Shown here one piece after another: positions 1-11,344 of a stretch of 64,000 bases of DNA. How positions within the stretch are numbered: the stretch's first letter is position 1; each line of letters starts with the position of its first letter. A program made the translations under genes and the position numbers. The notes under the pieces were generated by a model. It ran no database searches, had not been told where the DNA came from, and saw nothing but the letters and a program-made list of their open reading frames with translations. This DNA comes from Dactylorhiza incarnata (taxonomy: Eukaryota > Streptophyta > Magnoliopsida > Asparagales > Orchidaceae): the NCBI GenBank assembly GCA_033032865.1, contig JAWHQI010000272.1:930001-994000 (forward strand), written 5' to 3'.

Positions 1-786
1 ATTTTTCCATTCCTTTTGTAGATCCACTTATTTTCACCAAAACCAAATAGCCTACCTATGTTGCACGCTTAAAATTTAGAGCTTTATATCTTGCTAGCAT
101 GTGCTTCTTATTTGTGAAAATAGTGGAGTTCCAAAGTCTTATCCTTTTGCTACAAAAGAAGGAAAATGAAGAAGGAAGAAAAAAAATGGTGAATGAAAAA
201 TTTTATGAAAAAAAACATATTGAAAAATTATGTTGAAAAAAAAATTGTATCAAAAGTTTTATGTTGCTAGCTTTCATGTTTTTGCAAAACCTTTCTCTTT
301 GTTGTAAGTGTGCATTTAACCTTCACGTTTATCTTTTGATATCCGCACCTTAAAACCCTTGCCCCAAAAGTTATGCCTAACGAAGTCCTTTTGATTCATG
401 CTCCTAGGTCTGTTTTTAGTTAAGTAGCGAAAAAGTAAATTGGATAAGTCTTTAGGTAGGAATTTGAACTCTTGAATTAGATTGGTGTGGTTATAAAATG
501 TCTCTAAGATTTTAGTAGCAACTCAATGCACTTTTCATTCGTCTCATTACTTGGTTTTTAATTTTGCTAAAACTTGGGATGATTTATTTTTATGTTAGTG
601 GAATCTATAAAAATTTTATGTCATGACTAAGTAAAAAATTTCAGTTTATTTTTCATAATTTCCCTACTTCTAATTCCGCACCGTACTCGTGTTGGGCATA
701 GTCAAATTGATTTATTAGTCCTTTTTATTTTGCTAGCTCATATTTATTTGCTTGGGGACAAGCAAAATATTTAGTCTGGGGGAATT
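1..786 (+). mobile_element. 3' non-coding end of an Athila-like Ty3/gypsy element
   Basis: This A/T-rich stretch carries no convincing reading frame. It runs into a purine-rich tract (AGTCTGGGGGAA, about 773-784) directly before a sequence starting TGATAATGCG. That arrangement, a TTTAGTCTGGGGG-type polypurine tract followed by a TGAT-starting LTR, is typical of the 3' end of Athila/Tat-lineage elements. The rest of the element lies left of the window. Assigning the lineage rests on the PPT and LTR style only, since no protein domain is visible here. Confidence 0.6.
773..786 (+). other. Polypurine tract of the + strand Athila-like element
   Basis: AGTCTGGGGGAATT lies immediately upstream of the LTR start TGATAATG at 787. 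It would prime plus-strand DNA synthesis. The same AGTCTGGGGG core appears, in reverse orientation, beside the LTR of the element at 22951-41689. Confidence 0.65.
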
Positions 787-2436
787 TGATAATGCGTAAT
801 TTGACTTAAATTACTTAAGCAAAAATATTAAATTTTGATATAAATTATATATATTTTCTCTAAATAATATTTAATTTAGCTTATAAATTAGTTTTATATA
901 ATTTTTCACTAATGTTTCGTTATTCTGCAGGCCTGGGGGTAATTTTTGTACGTCTCGAAGTGAAAGCCCGCTGCTGAATTTTATTGATGTTGCGCGCATG
1001 TTTAATGAAAATTTTGCTAGAGTCGTCACATTACTCGAGACGCGTCCGTGCATGTGCAGCCCGCTGCGCCATCGCCGCCACCTTTGCATTTCGCCGCCAA
1101 CTCCAAATATATAATTTCATGTCGCCGCAACGTCTGCTTCGTCGCCCACCTCGTCAAAGTTACACTCACCGCGACGCCATCGTCGCCATTTACCCATACC
1201 AGCCCATGCAAGCCCAAGCTCAAGATCGCCACCCACTCCATAATCCCATGCACGTGAATTCTTTATGGTGTCGCCCATGCAAGTCCCCATTCTCTACGTG
1301 ATTTTCATGCATTCTGCCAACCCTTCATTAATATGGCTGCCACGTTCATTTCCTCCATGGCCCACCTCAACATATAATGCACGCCACCTCAACCATTCAT
1401 ATTGCTGTCTCATGCATGAACCCCTCTCTCTCATCTTCTTTCTTTTTTTATGTTTCTTTTAAATAACATGCATGCATGAAGCCCCCTCTCTCTTCTCCCT
1501 CATCAATATGATTCATGCATCTCCACCCCATGTGCCCCTTCATTTCTTCCATCTAGAGCATTCCCCCTCTTCTATATAAGGACCCCATTTCTCAAGCATA
1601 AGGAAGCTAATGTAGTTGGAGTGTAGAGAGTTAGAGAGCAAGCTTCTATTTCTTTTAAGTATTTCTTCTTGTCTTTATTTCTTCATGTAATAGTTAGTAT
1701 TGTTGTATTCTTATTTCAAGTTTAATGAATATGCACTTTGTTTCTTCTCCTCTCTTTTCTCCCTATATAATGCGTAGCTAATTTCTTTTTGTGTCCGATC
1801 GCGATGAACTTTGCAATGAAATAATATCTTTATTTTATGTTGGCATTTGTACTTTTTATTTCGATCCGACCTTGATTTATTTCGTATCGACTCCGTATTG
1901 CAAGTATACGGTAGTAGATTCCGATCTCATATTTGAGCAGCCGAGAGGCTCGTGAATATGAAAGATCACTCAAGGAAGGAAGGAGTTGCACGCAACCCTA
2001 GAGATAGGACGACATAAATCCTCCGGATTGGAATCAAATCCAATAGTGTGGATCACTTCGATAATGCGACTTTAGGCCTTTTTGATTTGCAAAGAGATTT
2101 CGGTCAAAACGTCTAGAAGTTAGGAGACTTATTGCTCTAGCGAGAATATTTCTTAGTTTCGGATCCGTCACGGTCTTTATGAATTTGCAAATGTTAAACT
2201 AAATTTCTCCGTTATTTTATTTCAAAGTGAATCGTCGATCGAGCACTTTTTTTCAATAGTTTATTTCTCTTTTTATTAAGTTAGTTTATTTTTATTTTCC
2301 AAAAACCCAATCAATCGTTCGGTAGGATAATAGAAACGTTGTGAGTAATAGTAGTTGCCTGCCCCGAGTTTTTATACGACCTTAATATATTTTATAACCT
2401 ATGCTATATTTCGATAGGTACACTTGCCTTAATCGA
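787..2436 (+). mobile_element. Truncated LTR of an Athila-like element
   Basis: The LTR starts TGATAATGCG right after a polypurine tract. It contains a TATA box at 1573-1579 and, near 2415-2430, the reverse complement of the GGCAAGTGTACC box that other Athila-like LTRs in this window carry a few hundred bases from their PBS-side end. It stops just after that box, where - strand protease sequence of another element begins, so roughly the last 200-300 bases of the LTR and its PBS side are missing. The exact breakpoint lies between about 2420 and 2470. Its starting sequence differs from the LTR at 4580-6632, so the two belong to different families. Confidence 0.6.
1203..1580 (+). promoter_or_regulatory. 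U3 promoter with RY (CATGCA) cluster, G-box and TATA box
   Basis: The TATA box TATATAA lies at 1573-1579. In the 370 bases upstream the core CATGCA recurs at least seven times (near 1205, 1248, 1273, 1303, 1411, 1468 and 1515). One copy is fused to a G-box as CATGCACGTG at 1248-1257. RY motifs are bound by B3 factors of the ABI3/FUS3/LEC2 group, and G-box/ABRE motifs by bZIP factors. The combination is known from seed-maturation promoters. That this LTR is seed-expressed is inference. Confidence 0.5.
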
Positions 2437-2950
2437 GTATAGATTGGAGAACACAAATTTCTCTATCATCGGCCTTGACCAGAACATCCTCCACTGCCCC
2501 TATCGGGTACTTTACCGAGCGATCCGCGAGTTGTATGCTCATCTTTGTTGGGCTTGGGATGCCTAAATCGAGTTTTTTGAAAAGCGAGAAAGGCATCAAA
2601 TTGATGCTAGCGCCCAAGTCCGCAAAAGCGTACTTTATTAACATATTGCTGAAGAGGCACTGGATGGAGAACCATCCCGGGTCGTTCAATTTTAGCGGCA
2701 ATTTGTTAAGGAGAACATCCGAGCATTCCGCGTTAAGTGAAACACGTGAATCATCTTCAAGTCGCTTTTTATTAGAATGCAACTCTTTAAGATATTTCGC
2801 GTATTTCGGTATTTGGGAGAGTGCCTCGCAGAAAGGAACATTTATTTGGATTTGTTTTAAAATTTGTAAGAATTTTTTATAATGCTCGTCCTTCCGCTCG
2901 TTGTTTATTTTTGAGGGATAAGGAAGAGACGGGCTAACAACATTCGGCAC
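2429..2950 (-). pseudogene. Aspartic protease fragment of an Athila-like gag-pol
   Basis: The translated - strand shows the Athila-type protease region: a KYAKYLKELHSNK-like linker, then an AFADLGASINLMP active-site segment (DLGAS in place of the usual DTGA/DSGA), then QLADRSVKYPIGAVEDVLVKAD. This is the pro domain that releases capsid, RT and integrase from the polyprotein. Just after VEDVLVKAD the frame diverges and ends at the junction with the + strand LTR, so the rest of protease, RT, RNase H and integrase is absent. It continues the degenerate gag to its right, out of frame. The element is not functional. Confidence 0.8.
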
Positions 2951-3023
2951 AGTCGGAATACTCGTTGAACTATCTAATGAAGAAGAGGGTGTAGGGGTCG
3001 GTGTCGAAATAGGTACCTTAGTC

Positions 3024-4416
3024 TCAACCCATTTTGGGGAGGTTACCTCCTTGCCACTGCGAAGGTATTTGGCGTTGGCATTTTCTCTCTAGGGTTCGGC
3101 TCCGTGTTCCGTGGTAGAGCTCCATATGGCCGCTCAGAGACCATCTTGGCAAGTTGTCCAACCTGATTTTCCAAATTTGTAATCGATCCGGTAATATTCC
3201 GGATATTTGACTCGGTGGACGCGACGTATTTAGTAAAGTCGTCTTTGAGCGGAGAAGGTTTTGGAGGAGGAGGATGGAAATCCTTGTGGAAATCCTTGCG
3301 GATTTACATTTGGGTGCCTCTGAGCGTTGTTTGGATTGCTCCAGGAGAAATTTGGCTGGTTCCTCCAACCCGGATTATAGTTATTACTATAAGGGTTATT
3401 ATTAGGGTTGAAGGGGGGCCGAACGGGCTTGCCTAAGTAATCTACAGTTTCTTCGGCATAATTATTATTAACTAGAGGCCAAGTGGGAGCGGAGGAGGAT
3501 GCAGTCATCTCTGCCACTTGCTTACTTAACCTTTTGACTTGAGAGGCTAAGTGATAAGTGGCATCCACTTCATATATCTCAGTTGGTTTAGTAGGGTGCG
3601 ATCTAGGCGCATTCCATTGATAGGCGTTCATGGCCATTTCTTCGAACAGAGCTTGAGCGGCCTCCGGGGTTTTGTTGTTTAACGTTCCCCCGGTGGCTGC
3701 ATCGATCATCGGTCATGTTGAGAAATTTAAATCATTATAGAACGTCTAGACTTGCAGCCATAACGGTTGCGCGTGATGAGGACACCTACGCAAAAACTCT
3801 TTAAATGCTCACAAGTCTCGTAAAGAGACTCATAATCGTATTGAATGAAAGAGACGATATTTGTATGTAGTTTAGCGATTTTAGACAGGGGAAAATACTT
3901 TGTTAGAAATTTCTCTGTCAATTGGGTCCACGTAGTTATGGATCCACTGGGGAGAGAACTTAACCAAGCTTTGGCCTTTGTCCGCAGCAAAAATGGAAAT
4001 AAGCGTATACGAATAGCGTCATCAGTAACGCCATTAATCATAAAAGTATCACAAATTTCCAAAAAACTAGAAAGATGTAAATTCGGATCCTCACCCGGCA
4101 AACCATCAAATTGGACTGACTGTTGTACCATTTGAATAATGCTAGATTTTATTTCAAAATTATTTTTAGCCACTATTGGGCGTGAAATACTCGATCCGGT
4201 AACTTCCAAATTCGGCCTGGCATAATATGTCATGGTCCGTGGTGGGGCCGCATCTGGAATTGGATCGGTCATAGCTTCAGTGTAAGTATCTCTGATAGAC
4301 TCTTCTGGAAACTCGAGTAAGTTTTGATCACAAAATTTGAGGCGCTCGCGAAGGGTGCGCTCGATTTAAGAATCAAAAGGGATATTCGAATCGTCCGAGG
4401 AGTTTCCTCGGGTCAT
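3024..4416 (-). pseudogene. Athila-like gag, broken by a stop and frameshifts
   Basis: Reading leftward from the ATG at 4416, the product resembles the gag of the element at 22951-41689: IERTLRERL near the N terminus, NNFEIKSSIIQMVQ, then the capsid (retrotrans_gag) core with RLFPFLLRTKAKAWL and TEKFLTKYFP, and MIDAATGGTLNNKTPEAA downstream. An in-frame TAA lies at about 4366-4368, before IERTL, where the related gag has glutamate. Frameshifts occur near 3727-3760 and again near 3300. A Pro/Asn-rich segment at about 3300-3450 matches the linker of such gags. No intact zinc knuckle was found. The PBS at 4556-4573 lies just upstream in the sense direction. Confidence 0.82.
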
Positions 4417-4472
4417 ATACTAATAATAAAAAAATTATTTTGACTTTTTTTATTATTATTTTTTATTTGTAA

Positions 4473-4496
4473 ATATATATATATATATATATATAT
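4473..4496. repeat. (AT)n microsatellite
   Basis: About twelve AT units lie in the short leader between the gag start and the PBS of the Athila-like element. Confidence 0.9.
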
Positions 4497-4555
4497 TTGA
4501 AATATATACAGAATAAAATTAATAGTAATTCCTTTTTTCAAAATAATGACAATGG

Positions 4556-4573
4556 TCCCCGACAACGGCGCCA
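4556..4573 (-). other. Primer binding site, tRNA-Asp type
   Basis: On the + strand TCCCCGACAACGGCGCCA matches the 3' end of plant tRNA-Asp(GTC) with one mismatch (A for G). It therefore serves as PBS for the - strand element. It sits six bases from the LTR edge at 4580, the same spacing as in the element at 22951-41689. Confidence 0.85.
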
Positions 4574-4579
4574 AAAACT

Positions 4580-6632
4580 TGATGATTAAATTTGGAAAAC
4601 TTCTTTTGGTTTGCACAACCTTTATATGACGAGATTAGAATTAGGTGAGTGTTTTCGAAGAGATTCGCAAGTACTCCTACTTTGAGAAACTAACTATTAT
4701 CCTATCGAAAGATAGAAGTAACGGTCTTTTTCTTCTTTTGAAGTATTGACGATTACGCTTTGACTATAACGCCGAATTCTATTGATTTTTTAAAATAGCA
4801 AAGGAGAGTTTTGCAAGTTTTGGATTTGAAAAGCTTTTGTTTAATTATAATTCAAACTAATCATTTGATAAAGGCAAGTATACATTATCGCGTGTAATAC
4901 AAGATATTTTGGTTTAGAAAATATCGAGGTCGTATATTTTCATGGATCTTGTTGATTACTTCTACTTTCAAGGAATAAATTATTATTTTATTGGAGTAAT
5001 ATTTTGAGTTGATTTATAAGGAACGATAATAAGCGTATAACTAGAGTTCTAAATGAAGATAAAGATAGTGTCCGATGTCGAATTACCTTGAGACAAAAAT
5101 AGTCCTTTTTTAGAAGCAAAATATATGACTTTTCAAAATATTAAAACGGCTTGGCCGTGGAGGTTCCAAGAGTATGAACGCACCTCTATCGAGGGTACGC
5201 CCACCTGAGAATACGAATATTCGACCGAACTCTCGTTCTTTAATCGAATCTCCTTAATACTCGCTTTATGTTGTGAACCCCACTATTGGGTTTTTATTTC
5301 CAATTCGGGAGACTTACCTCATCCTCTCTCGAGGGTAGAGCGCACTTCTCTTTACCCGTGAGCGATCAGTCCATACGCACGAGCCTCTCGGGTAACTAGT
5401 GTACGGAAATGGAAATGAAAACCACACATCGATTATATGGTTCCACTCAACGTTTTTCTCGGGTAAAACTTAAGCTCGTTAATTATTTTAAAAAGAGATA
5501 TTTTAACTTTTAGAAAATCATTTATTTATCCCAATGCTCTTCGACATCGTGCGGTAAAGGAAATTAGCCACTCATCGGAATGGAGACTGTATTAATAATT
5601 AGAAAATACATGTTAATAATTTAAGTGAATATAAGCGTGAAGGAAAGATTAAAAGACTTATAAAAACAGAAATAATATCTATCCCAACCGTCTTAATCAA
5701 GCGCTAAAAAGTTCTTAGCCTCTCATCCGGGACAGGGATGGTATAGAAATGAAATACTTATAAAAGTGAAGAAATAATATCCGTCCCAACCATCTTAATC
5801 AAGCGCTAAAGAAAATTAGCCTCTCATCCAGGATGGGGGGTGGTAATAGAACATTTATATAATAATTTAAAGACTGAAAATTAAAACTGAAAAGAGTGTT
5901 ACACACTCAGAACCCAAAATAGGTTTTGGAAAACATCACTCAAAGACTACTTCTAAACATTAAAAGACAAAGTTGAGATTAGAAAACAAACTATTTTATT
6001 ACCAAAATGAAGGTTACAACTAGACTGGGAAAGAGAAAGTAGCTACTTAGAAATGTAGGAAATAACTCACATACAAGTCCTAAACTACTCCAGAAAACTA
6101 GCTAACACACAAAACTCTTGATGAAATAAGCTTCAGCCAACCCCCCTGTTTATAGGGAAAATTTTATTTTTACACGCCCTTGGTCACGGGCGTGACTTGG
6201 ATGTCATGGCCGTGACTGAGGGCGTGAGTTATGGGGCGTGTCGGGAAGATAGGGCTGACCGTCTTCTCGAAGGATCCGCCATCAACATTGGCTGTACACG
6301 GGCGTGACTTGAAGTGTCAAGGGCGTGACTATGGGCGGCAGACGTCAGCAGCATCTGGGGCGTGTCTTTGGGGCGTGACTTGAGCAATTCGCAGAGATTT
6401 GTCCCGAAAATGGCAAAAATCTGGAATTTAGCATTTTAAGATTACACGCCCTTAGTCACGGGCGTGACATATAAAAAATTGCCAAAATTCTGAAAAAGAG
6501 AAATGAAGCTAAGTTAGTAACAAAAATAATAAAACAAGCAAATTATTCATTAAATTACATACAATATTTATAATATTACTTAAAATTATACTAAAGACTA
6601 TACTAAAAATACGTATATTTTACTACTCATCA
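4580..6632 (-). mobile_element. 5' LTR of the - strand Athila-like element
   Basis: On the + strand it begins TGATG next to the tRNA-Asp PBS and ends CATCA, inside the protease sequence of a copia element, so both edges are well defined (2053 bp). The GGCAAGTATAC box about 295 bases in is shared with other Athila-like LTRs. In the sense direction there is a TATA-like CTATAAAC near 6150-6157. The matching 3' LTR is missing, because the element is truncated at about 2436. Confidence 0.85.
6145..6470 (-). promoter_or_regulatory. U3 promoter with a cluster of GTCACGGGCGTG motifs
   Basis: The motif CACGGGCGTGAC or its half (GGGCGTG / CACGCCC) occurs about ten times between 6170 and 6470, in both orientations. 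All copies lie upstream (in the sense direction) of the TATA-like box CTATAAAC at about 6150-6157. It resembles an array of binding sites in an LTR promoter. The protein that might bind is not known from the sequence. Confidence 0.55.
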
Positions 6633-6814
6633 CCTGACCTTCTCCATAGCATTTGGTCACCCCTTTTTTCTGAACCTCCAAATATGACAATTGGTCCATT
6701 CTCCACAGGGGTGAAGTTTCTTAGATAGCTCCTCACACCAGTCATGTGCCTGGAGCAACCACTGTCCAAATACCAAATAGGAGATTTGTTGGCATTTGGA
6801 CATACCTGTGACAA
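6623..6814 (-). pseudogene. Copia protease fragment, cut by an LTR insertion
   Basis: The reading frame contains SPIWYLDSGCSRHMTG followed by an LRNF...VIFGG segment. This is the Ty1/copia protease, with the DSG catalytic triad residue. It is interrupted at 6632/6633, where the Athila-like LTR is inserted, so GAG-pre-integrase, integrase, RT and RNase H of this copia element are not in the window. An upstream in-frame TAA separates it from the gag frame. Confidence 0.85.
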
Positions 6815-8265
6815 AAATTACTTACCCATAGACACCCAATTTGATTTGGGTCCTTGGTTCCTGTTAGGTGGATAAACTGGGACACCACACCTATGAGTGG
6901 TCCGCACTCTCTTTGCATTAGGCCATGTTGGGTTGAACCAATAGTCCAAGGCAAAGTGATCCACTTTCCACAACACCAACACTCAAACTTGTTGTATCTT
7001 CTCTTCTTCCTCACCATCTGAGTACGATGACAATGTTGGTGGGCAGGAGTGAAGACACCTGGCCTAACAGATCTTAGGTGATCCTCACATATGTGAGTAT
7101 GAAGTGGAGCTGGTCTCACCACCTTTTGGTTCACCTTCTTGGGAATAGGCTTGGTAAGAGCATACTTTCCCTTGCTTTTGAGTGTTGTTGCTCCAGGTCC
7201 ATGGATAAAGACACTTGGATTCTTCATATAAATCTCCTCATGGGGTGCTTTAAAAGCACTTAGCCCAAAGCCTGCTCTTCTATTTGGAATAGAGGGCTTG
7301 CTGCCACTTGTTGAGCAGGCATTGGTCAGATGACCATATGAAGATTCCCGGTCAAAGGGGTTTGATGCCGGCAGCACATTCTTAAAAGAGGGTTGTTATT
7401 CGGAAGCTTTACCCTTGACTGTCTAACTATTGAATCTTACACCAGCTCTGAATGGTGCAGAAAAATTGTCAATAATGGGAAGGACAGTCTTGGGTTTTGA
7501 AAAACTGGCAACAATCTTCTTTTCAGCCAGCAGCATTTCCTCAAGGTCCTTAATGACCTTGTTCTTCTGAGCCAGTTCAGCATTTTTGAGTTTTGTGGCT
7601 TTCTTGAATCTATCCACTTCCTTTCTCATAGTAGCCAGCTTCTCAGATGTCTCCTGGAGCTCAGAGTGGGTAGATCTCAAGGAATCCAACTCCTTGGTTT
7701 GAACTTTGAGGAGTTTCTTGCTTTTCTTGAAAGCTTTCCACAAAGCTTTATATTGTTGTATCAGTTCAAATTCAACCTCATGTGTGGATCTTGAGGATGT
7801 GTTGTTGGCAGCAGACTCACCTTCATCATCATGCAAGGAATCTGCCACTGATTTAGAATCAGAAGAAGATAGGGGAGTTCTGATTTGCACCTTCCCATGA
7901 GAGATATTGACATCATGGACTTCTTCATTTATGGCCATAAGGCCAATAAGTGCTTCCTCCTTGATCTTCTCACGATCCTGAGCAAAATGAGAATCATCAT
8001 GACTTTCTTCATTTGATAAGGCAACCAACCCATAAAGTTCCTCATTCTTAGAGTCACAGTCTGAGAGAGTGAGTGGTGCCCTTATCCCTTCTCTAGCCAT
8101 AGAGCCTTCTTCGTCCTCAAATTCACTGTCTGAGAGAGTCAGAGATGCTCTGATTCCTTTATCATATAACCATGTACATCTTTCTTTTTCAGAGTAGGAG
8201 GTGATGCAACTGCTTTCACTTAGAGATCTGAATTTCTTGATATTAGATCTTCTCATTTTCTTCAT
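6742..8265 (-). pseudogene. Copia gag remnant (C-terminal half)
   Basis: Two - strand frames, 7423-8265 (280 aa) and 6742-7377 (211 aa), make up the C-terminal part of a Tork/SIRE-like copia gag. The first has acidic, serine-rich repeats (RAPLTLSDCDSKNEE, RASLTLSDSEFEDEE) and a long coiled coil (about residues 160-250: LRSTHSELQETSEKLATMRKE). The second has a Lys/Pro-rich tail with a TKDPNQIG...WVS motif just before the protease. The N-terminal nucleocapsid part with the CCHC knuckle is missing, because the coding sequence starts close to the PBS. This copy has therefore lost about half of gag. A frameshift separates the two parts near 7400. Confidence 0.75.
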
Positions 8266-8350
8266 GAAACTTTAATCTTCTTGAGTTGATGGTTTGACAC
8301 ACCCAAGGGCAGATCTGTTCAACCTGTTAGGCTTTCTTTGAATAACCTAT

Positions 8351-8362
8351 CTATGATACCAC
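8351..8362 (-). other. Primer binding site (degenerate), initiator tRNA-Met type
   Basis: On the + strand CTATGATACCA lies two bases from the LTR edge. The expected plant copia PBS complement is CTCTGATACCA, so one base differs. It supports the - orientation of the copia element. Confidence 0.65.
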
Positions 8363-8614
8363 TTGTTAGTTATGGATGTTGTCAAATCACCTAGAGAGGG
8401 CGGGGGGATGAATGTGTATTTTAAAAACTCTTTACCCTCTTTCTTATGAGTCTATCTCTATATGTATCCTAGTGTATGGATTTGAAAATTAAGACCACAA
8501 CATAGAAAGCACTTACAGATTTATAGTGGTTCCTCAAGACAGAGTGTATTGAGTAGTCCACTGTCGCTCTGCGCCTATCTAGCAGTGTGGTAGAGTTGGC
8601 AAACTCCGCCGAAA

Positions 8615-8837
8615 ATCAGGCCCGCAAGTCCTACAATCTCAGTCCCTCAAGCTCTACAACTCAGACCCCCAAGCCCTACAACTGAGGCCCTCAAGCCCTA
8701 CAACTTAGGCCCTCAAGCCCTGCAACTCAGCCCCTCAAGCCCTACAAAACTCAGGCCCTCAAGTCCTACAGCTCAGGCCCTCAATCCCTACAGCTCAGGC
8801 CCTCAAGCCCTACAACTCAGGCCTTCAAGCCCTACAA
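8615..8837. repeat. 22-bp minisatellite, about 10 copies
   Basis: The unit is close to CTCAGGCCCTCAAGCCCTACAA and is repeated about ten times with a few substitutions; one unit is 24 bp. It lies inside the copia LTR, on the transcribed side of the predicted TATA box. Confidence 0.9.
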
Positions 8838-9579
8838 TGCAGATCTGAAATAGATCCCACAAACTCAGGCTTATAAAAGCCCTACAGAGAAAGAATGAGA
8901 AAAAGGTCTCTAGACTGATAAAGTCCGGCTTCTTGGACTTGAAGAGAATATTTTGGATGATATCCTGGACAACACGGATTTCTCTTTAATCCCTTCTTCA
9001 ATTTCAAACACTTCTTATCAGCCGGTGTTGCTTGACTGAAACTTGAGCTGGATGAAGATTGACTTTTTGGATTTGAAGAGAATGTTTCTGATCTTTTCTT
9101 GGACAACACAGATTATTCTTCAATCCTTTCTTTAACCTGGAACAATACTTATCAGCCGATGTTGCTTGATTGAAACTTGGAGAATGCTTGATGAGGAAGT
9201 TTTGTTCTCTGGATCTTGTTCCTTCTTTACGCAGCCTTACTGTCTTATTTGATTTTGTGTATTTTCTTCCTTTCTTACTTGTCTCAAACTAGGGCAGACA
9301 CTTATCCCTTTTATAAGACTAACGAGCCGACTAACGGTCTCCTAGGATGTCCTATAAGTGTCAGAGGCCCATACCTTAACGGCGCGCGCTGATTGGACCA
9401 CCAAACGGTGGCATTAAATGCAGACAGTGCGATTTGAAATGTATTGAACAGTCTCGACGATATTTGCAATGTCTCGACGACAGATCTTGTCGTTACACGG
9501 ATCCATCTTAGACTTGGACAAATCTTCAAGTCTTCTTCAATATTCTTTAGACAATGATATCTCGACGATACAAGATATC

Positions 9580-10240
9580 ACAGCTGCACTTGCACTTACG
9601 ACGACATAAAGACATCTTAAAGGTATCATCGTAATCTTGTCATCAACTTGATATCTTCTCGACGGTGTCGTTGAAACCATTCTGTCTTCTCGATGATGTC
9701 GTTGAGACCATTCTGTCTTCTCGACAATGTCGTTGAGACCATTCTGTCTTCTCGACGATGTCATTGAGAACATTCTGTCTTATCGACGTTGTCGACTTGA
9801 TCACCTTGACGACAAGCTATAATTCTTCCATAAGTTGTCTTCACGAGTTTTCCCTTAGCCTTCTCGATGACTAGACTTCTTTACAATGATGTCGTCGACA
9901 CGGCCGAGAACTTTTACTTAGGTCTTCAGAGAGCTTCCTTTCTTGTCTCAACGATAAGATCTCTTCACGATGATGTCATCGACATTCCCGAGTACTTTGA
10001 CATAACTCTTCTTAGACTTTACAACGATGTCGTCATGTGATTCCGATTGACATGACGATACTAGACATTGTTCGATTCTTCTTGTTCTTACAATGATATC
10101 ATCGTGTGTACTTTGATGTCACAACGATAACGTCTAATTGTCCATGTTATCTTAACGATAATAGATATGAACCTTCTACTTAACTCTGAGTTTCATCTCA
10201 ACGATGTCTGAGTGTTTATTCAACGATATGTCCAATCCTT
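9580..10240 (-). promoter_or_regulatory. U3 region rich in TCGACGATGTCG motifs, including a 4 x 31-bp tandem
   Basis: Four tandem units of 31 bp (9658-9781), each with CTCGACGATGTCGTTGAGA followed by CCATTCTGTCTT, are followed by many looser copies of TCGACGA/GATGTCGTCGA up to about 10240. All lie upstream, in the sense direction, of the TATA box near 9310. The half-site is nearly self-complementary. Confidence 0.6.
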
Positions 10241-10397
10241 CTTGATGATTTTGGACTTAGTGAAATTGGAGAAGAACAGGACATATGATTTAATCTCTGC
10301 AAATATAAACTAAGCAAACCATCAAATACATAGTGCTTTTATCATTGACCTGAGCACTTCTTCAAATCAGGAACATTGTTGGGCACTGTTCCCAACA

Positions 10398-10716
10398 CTA
10401 GACAACACTAATACATTGGTCACTGGCAGGTTTCATGGAGTTACGAACTCTTGTATTATTTGGGTAGCGATGATGCATTGCTAGATGCTGCTCATTGCAT
10501 GTAAGACTATAGTTGATACATTCTAGCTCAAGTGGTGGAGTGTTGGAATCTTTTATGATCTAGAAGTAACCAAAGAGTTAGTCTCACTACTAATGTAATA
10601 TGAGTTTACGGGGTCGCATATGAAAACGTATGGAAAATTAGACAAATGATCGTGTTGGTCTTACTTATATTGGATATAAGTGAAGGATCTAACCTATATC
10701 GGATGGGAGTAAGTCT
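10398..10716. other. Unassigned spacer
   Basis: There is no reading frame, no LTR edge and no tandem structure that I can recognise. It contains a GGTGGAGTGTTGGAATC stretch resembling a polypurine tract plus LTR start, at about 10533-10550, which suggests decayed copia sequence. Confidence 0.3.
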
Positions 10717-11177
10717 ATGTCAGCTTGATGGCAAACCGACTAGACCTTGTATAGATATTATATCTGTCGTCTAGACAAATATCGACTAGACATCAAGTTG
10801 ATATTTTGAATACCAACTTGATGGCAAACTGATATAGTGTATATCGACTGGACTTAATGTCGACTAGAATGTCTATCAACATAATGTATGTTGATTAGAC
10901 TCTCTGTCGATATAATGTATATCAACTGGACTTGATACCGTCTAGACAAATATCGACTAGACATCAAGCCGATATTTTGAATATTGACTTGATGTCAAGC
11001 CGATATAGTGAATATTAACTGGACTTAATGTCGACTAGAATGTCTGTCAACATAGTGTACGTTGACTAGACTCTCTGTCGATATAGTGTATATCGACTGG
11101 ACTTGATACTGACTAGAAAATTATCGACTAGACATCAAGCCGATATTTTGAATATCGATTTGACATCAAGTCGACAT
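10717..11177. repeat. 171-bp tandem repeat, about 2.7 copies
   Basis: The landmark ATCGACTAGACATCAAG recurs at 10781, 10952 and 11123, exactly 171 bases apart each time. Units are about 90% alike and contain internal shorter echoes (TATCGACTGGACTT, GTCGACTAGAATGTC). The last copy is truncated by the copia LTR fragment at 11181. This could be a small satellite or the repeated U3 of a lost LTR. Confidence 0.85.
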
Positions 11178-11180
11178 TGT

Positions 11181-11344
11181 TGTTAGTTTTAGAATGTTGT
11201 CTAATCACCTAGAGTGGGGGTGAATAGGTATTTCAAAATATTTTGAGCCACTTTCTTACTATGAAGTTCTAGTTTAATGATTTGAAAAATAAAAGCACAT
11301 CACAGAAGACACTCAGAGATTTATAGTGGTTCCCCTAGACAAAG
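11181..11344 (-). mobile_element. Fragment of a copia LTR
   Basis: It starts TGTTAG and has AATCACCTAGAGTGGGGGTGA about 30 bases in, closely resembling the PBS-side edge of the LTR at 8364. It shares further similarity (TCAGAGATTTATAGTGGTTCC). It is cut at 11344 by the chromovirus-like LTR, so only about 164 bp remain. Confidence 0.75.

Larger units (their letters stand above)
8364..10397 (-). mobile_element. 5' LTR of the copia element at 6633-10397
   Basis: The + strand runs from TGTTAG to CCCAACA, so the sense LTR is TGTTGGGAAC...CTAACA with TG/CA ends, 2034 bp. The conserved CACCTAGAG/G-tract/TGAATG box seen in other copia LTRs lies about 30 bases inside the PBS-side edge. A sense TATA box (TTATAAAAGGG) lies near 9308-9318. 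The LTR carries a 22-bp minisatellite and a 31-bp tandem repeat, listed separately. Confidence 0.8.

Noticed and set aside
3845..4135. + strand 96-codon frame over the Athila-like gag
   Set aside because: It is the antisense shadow of the gag capsid region.
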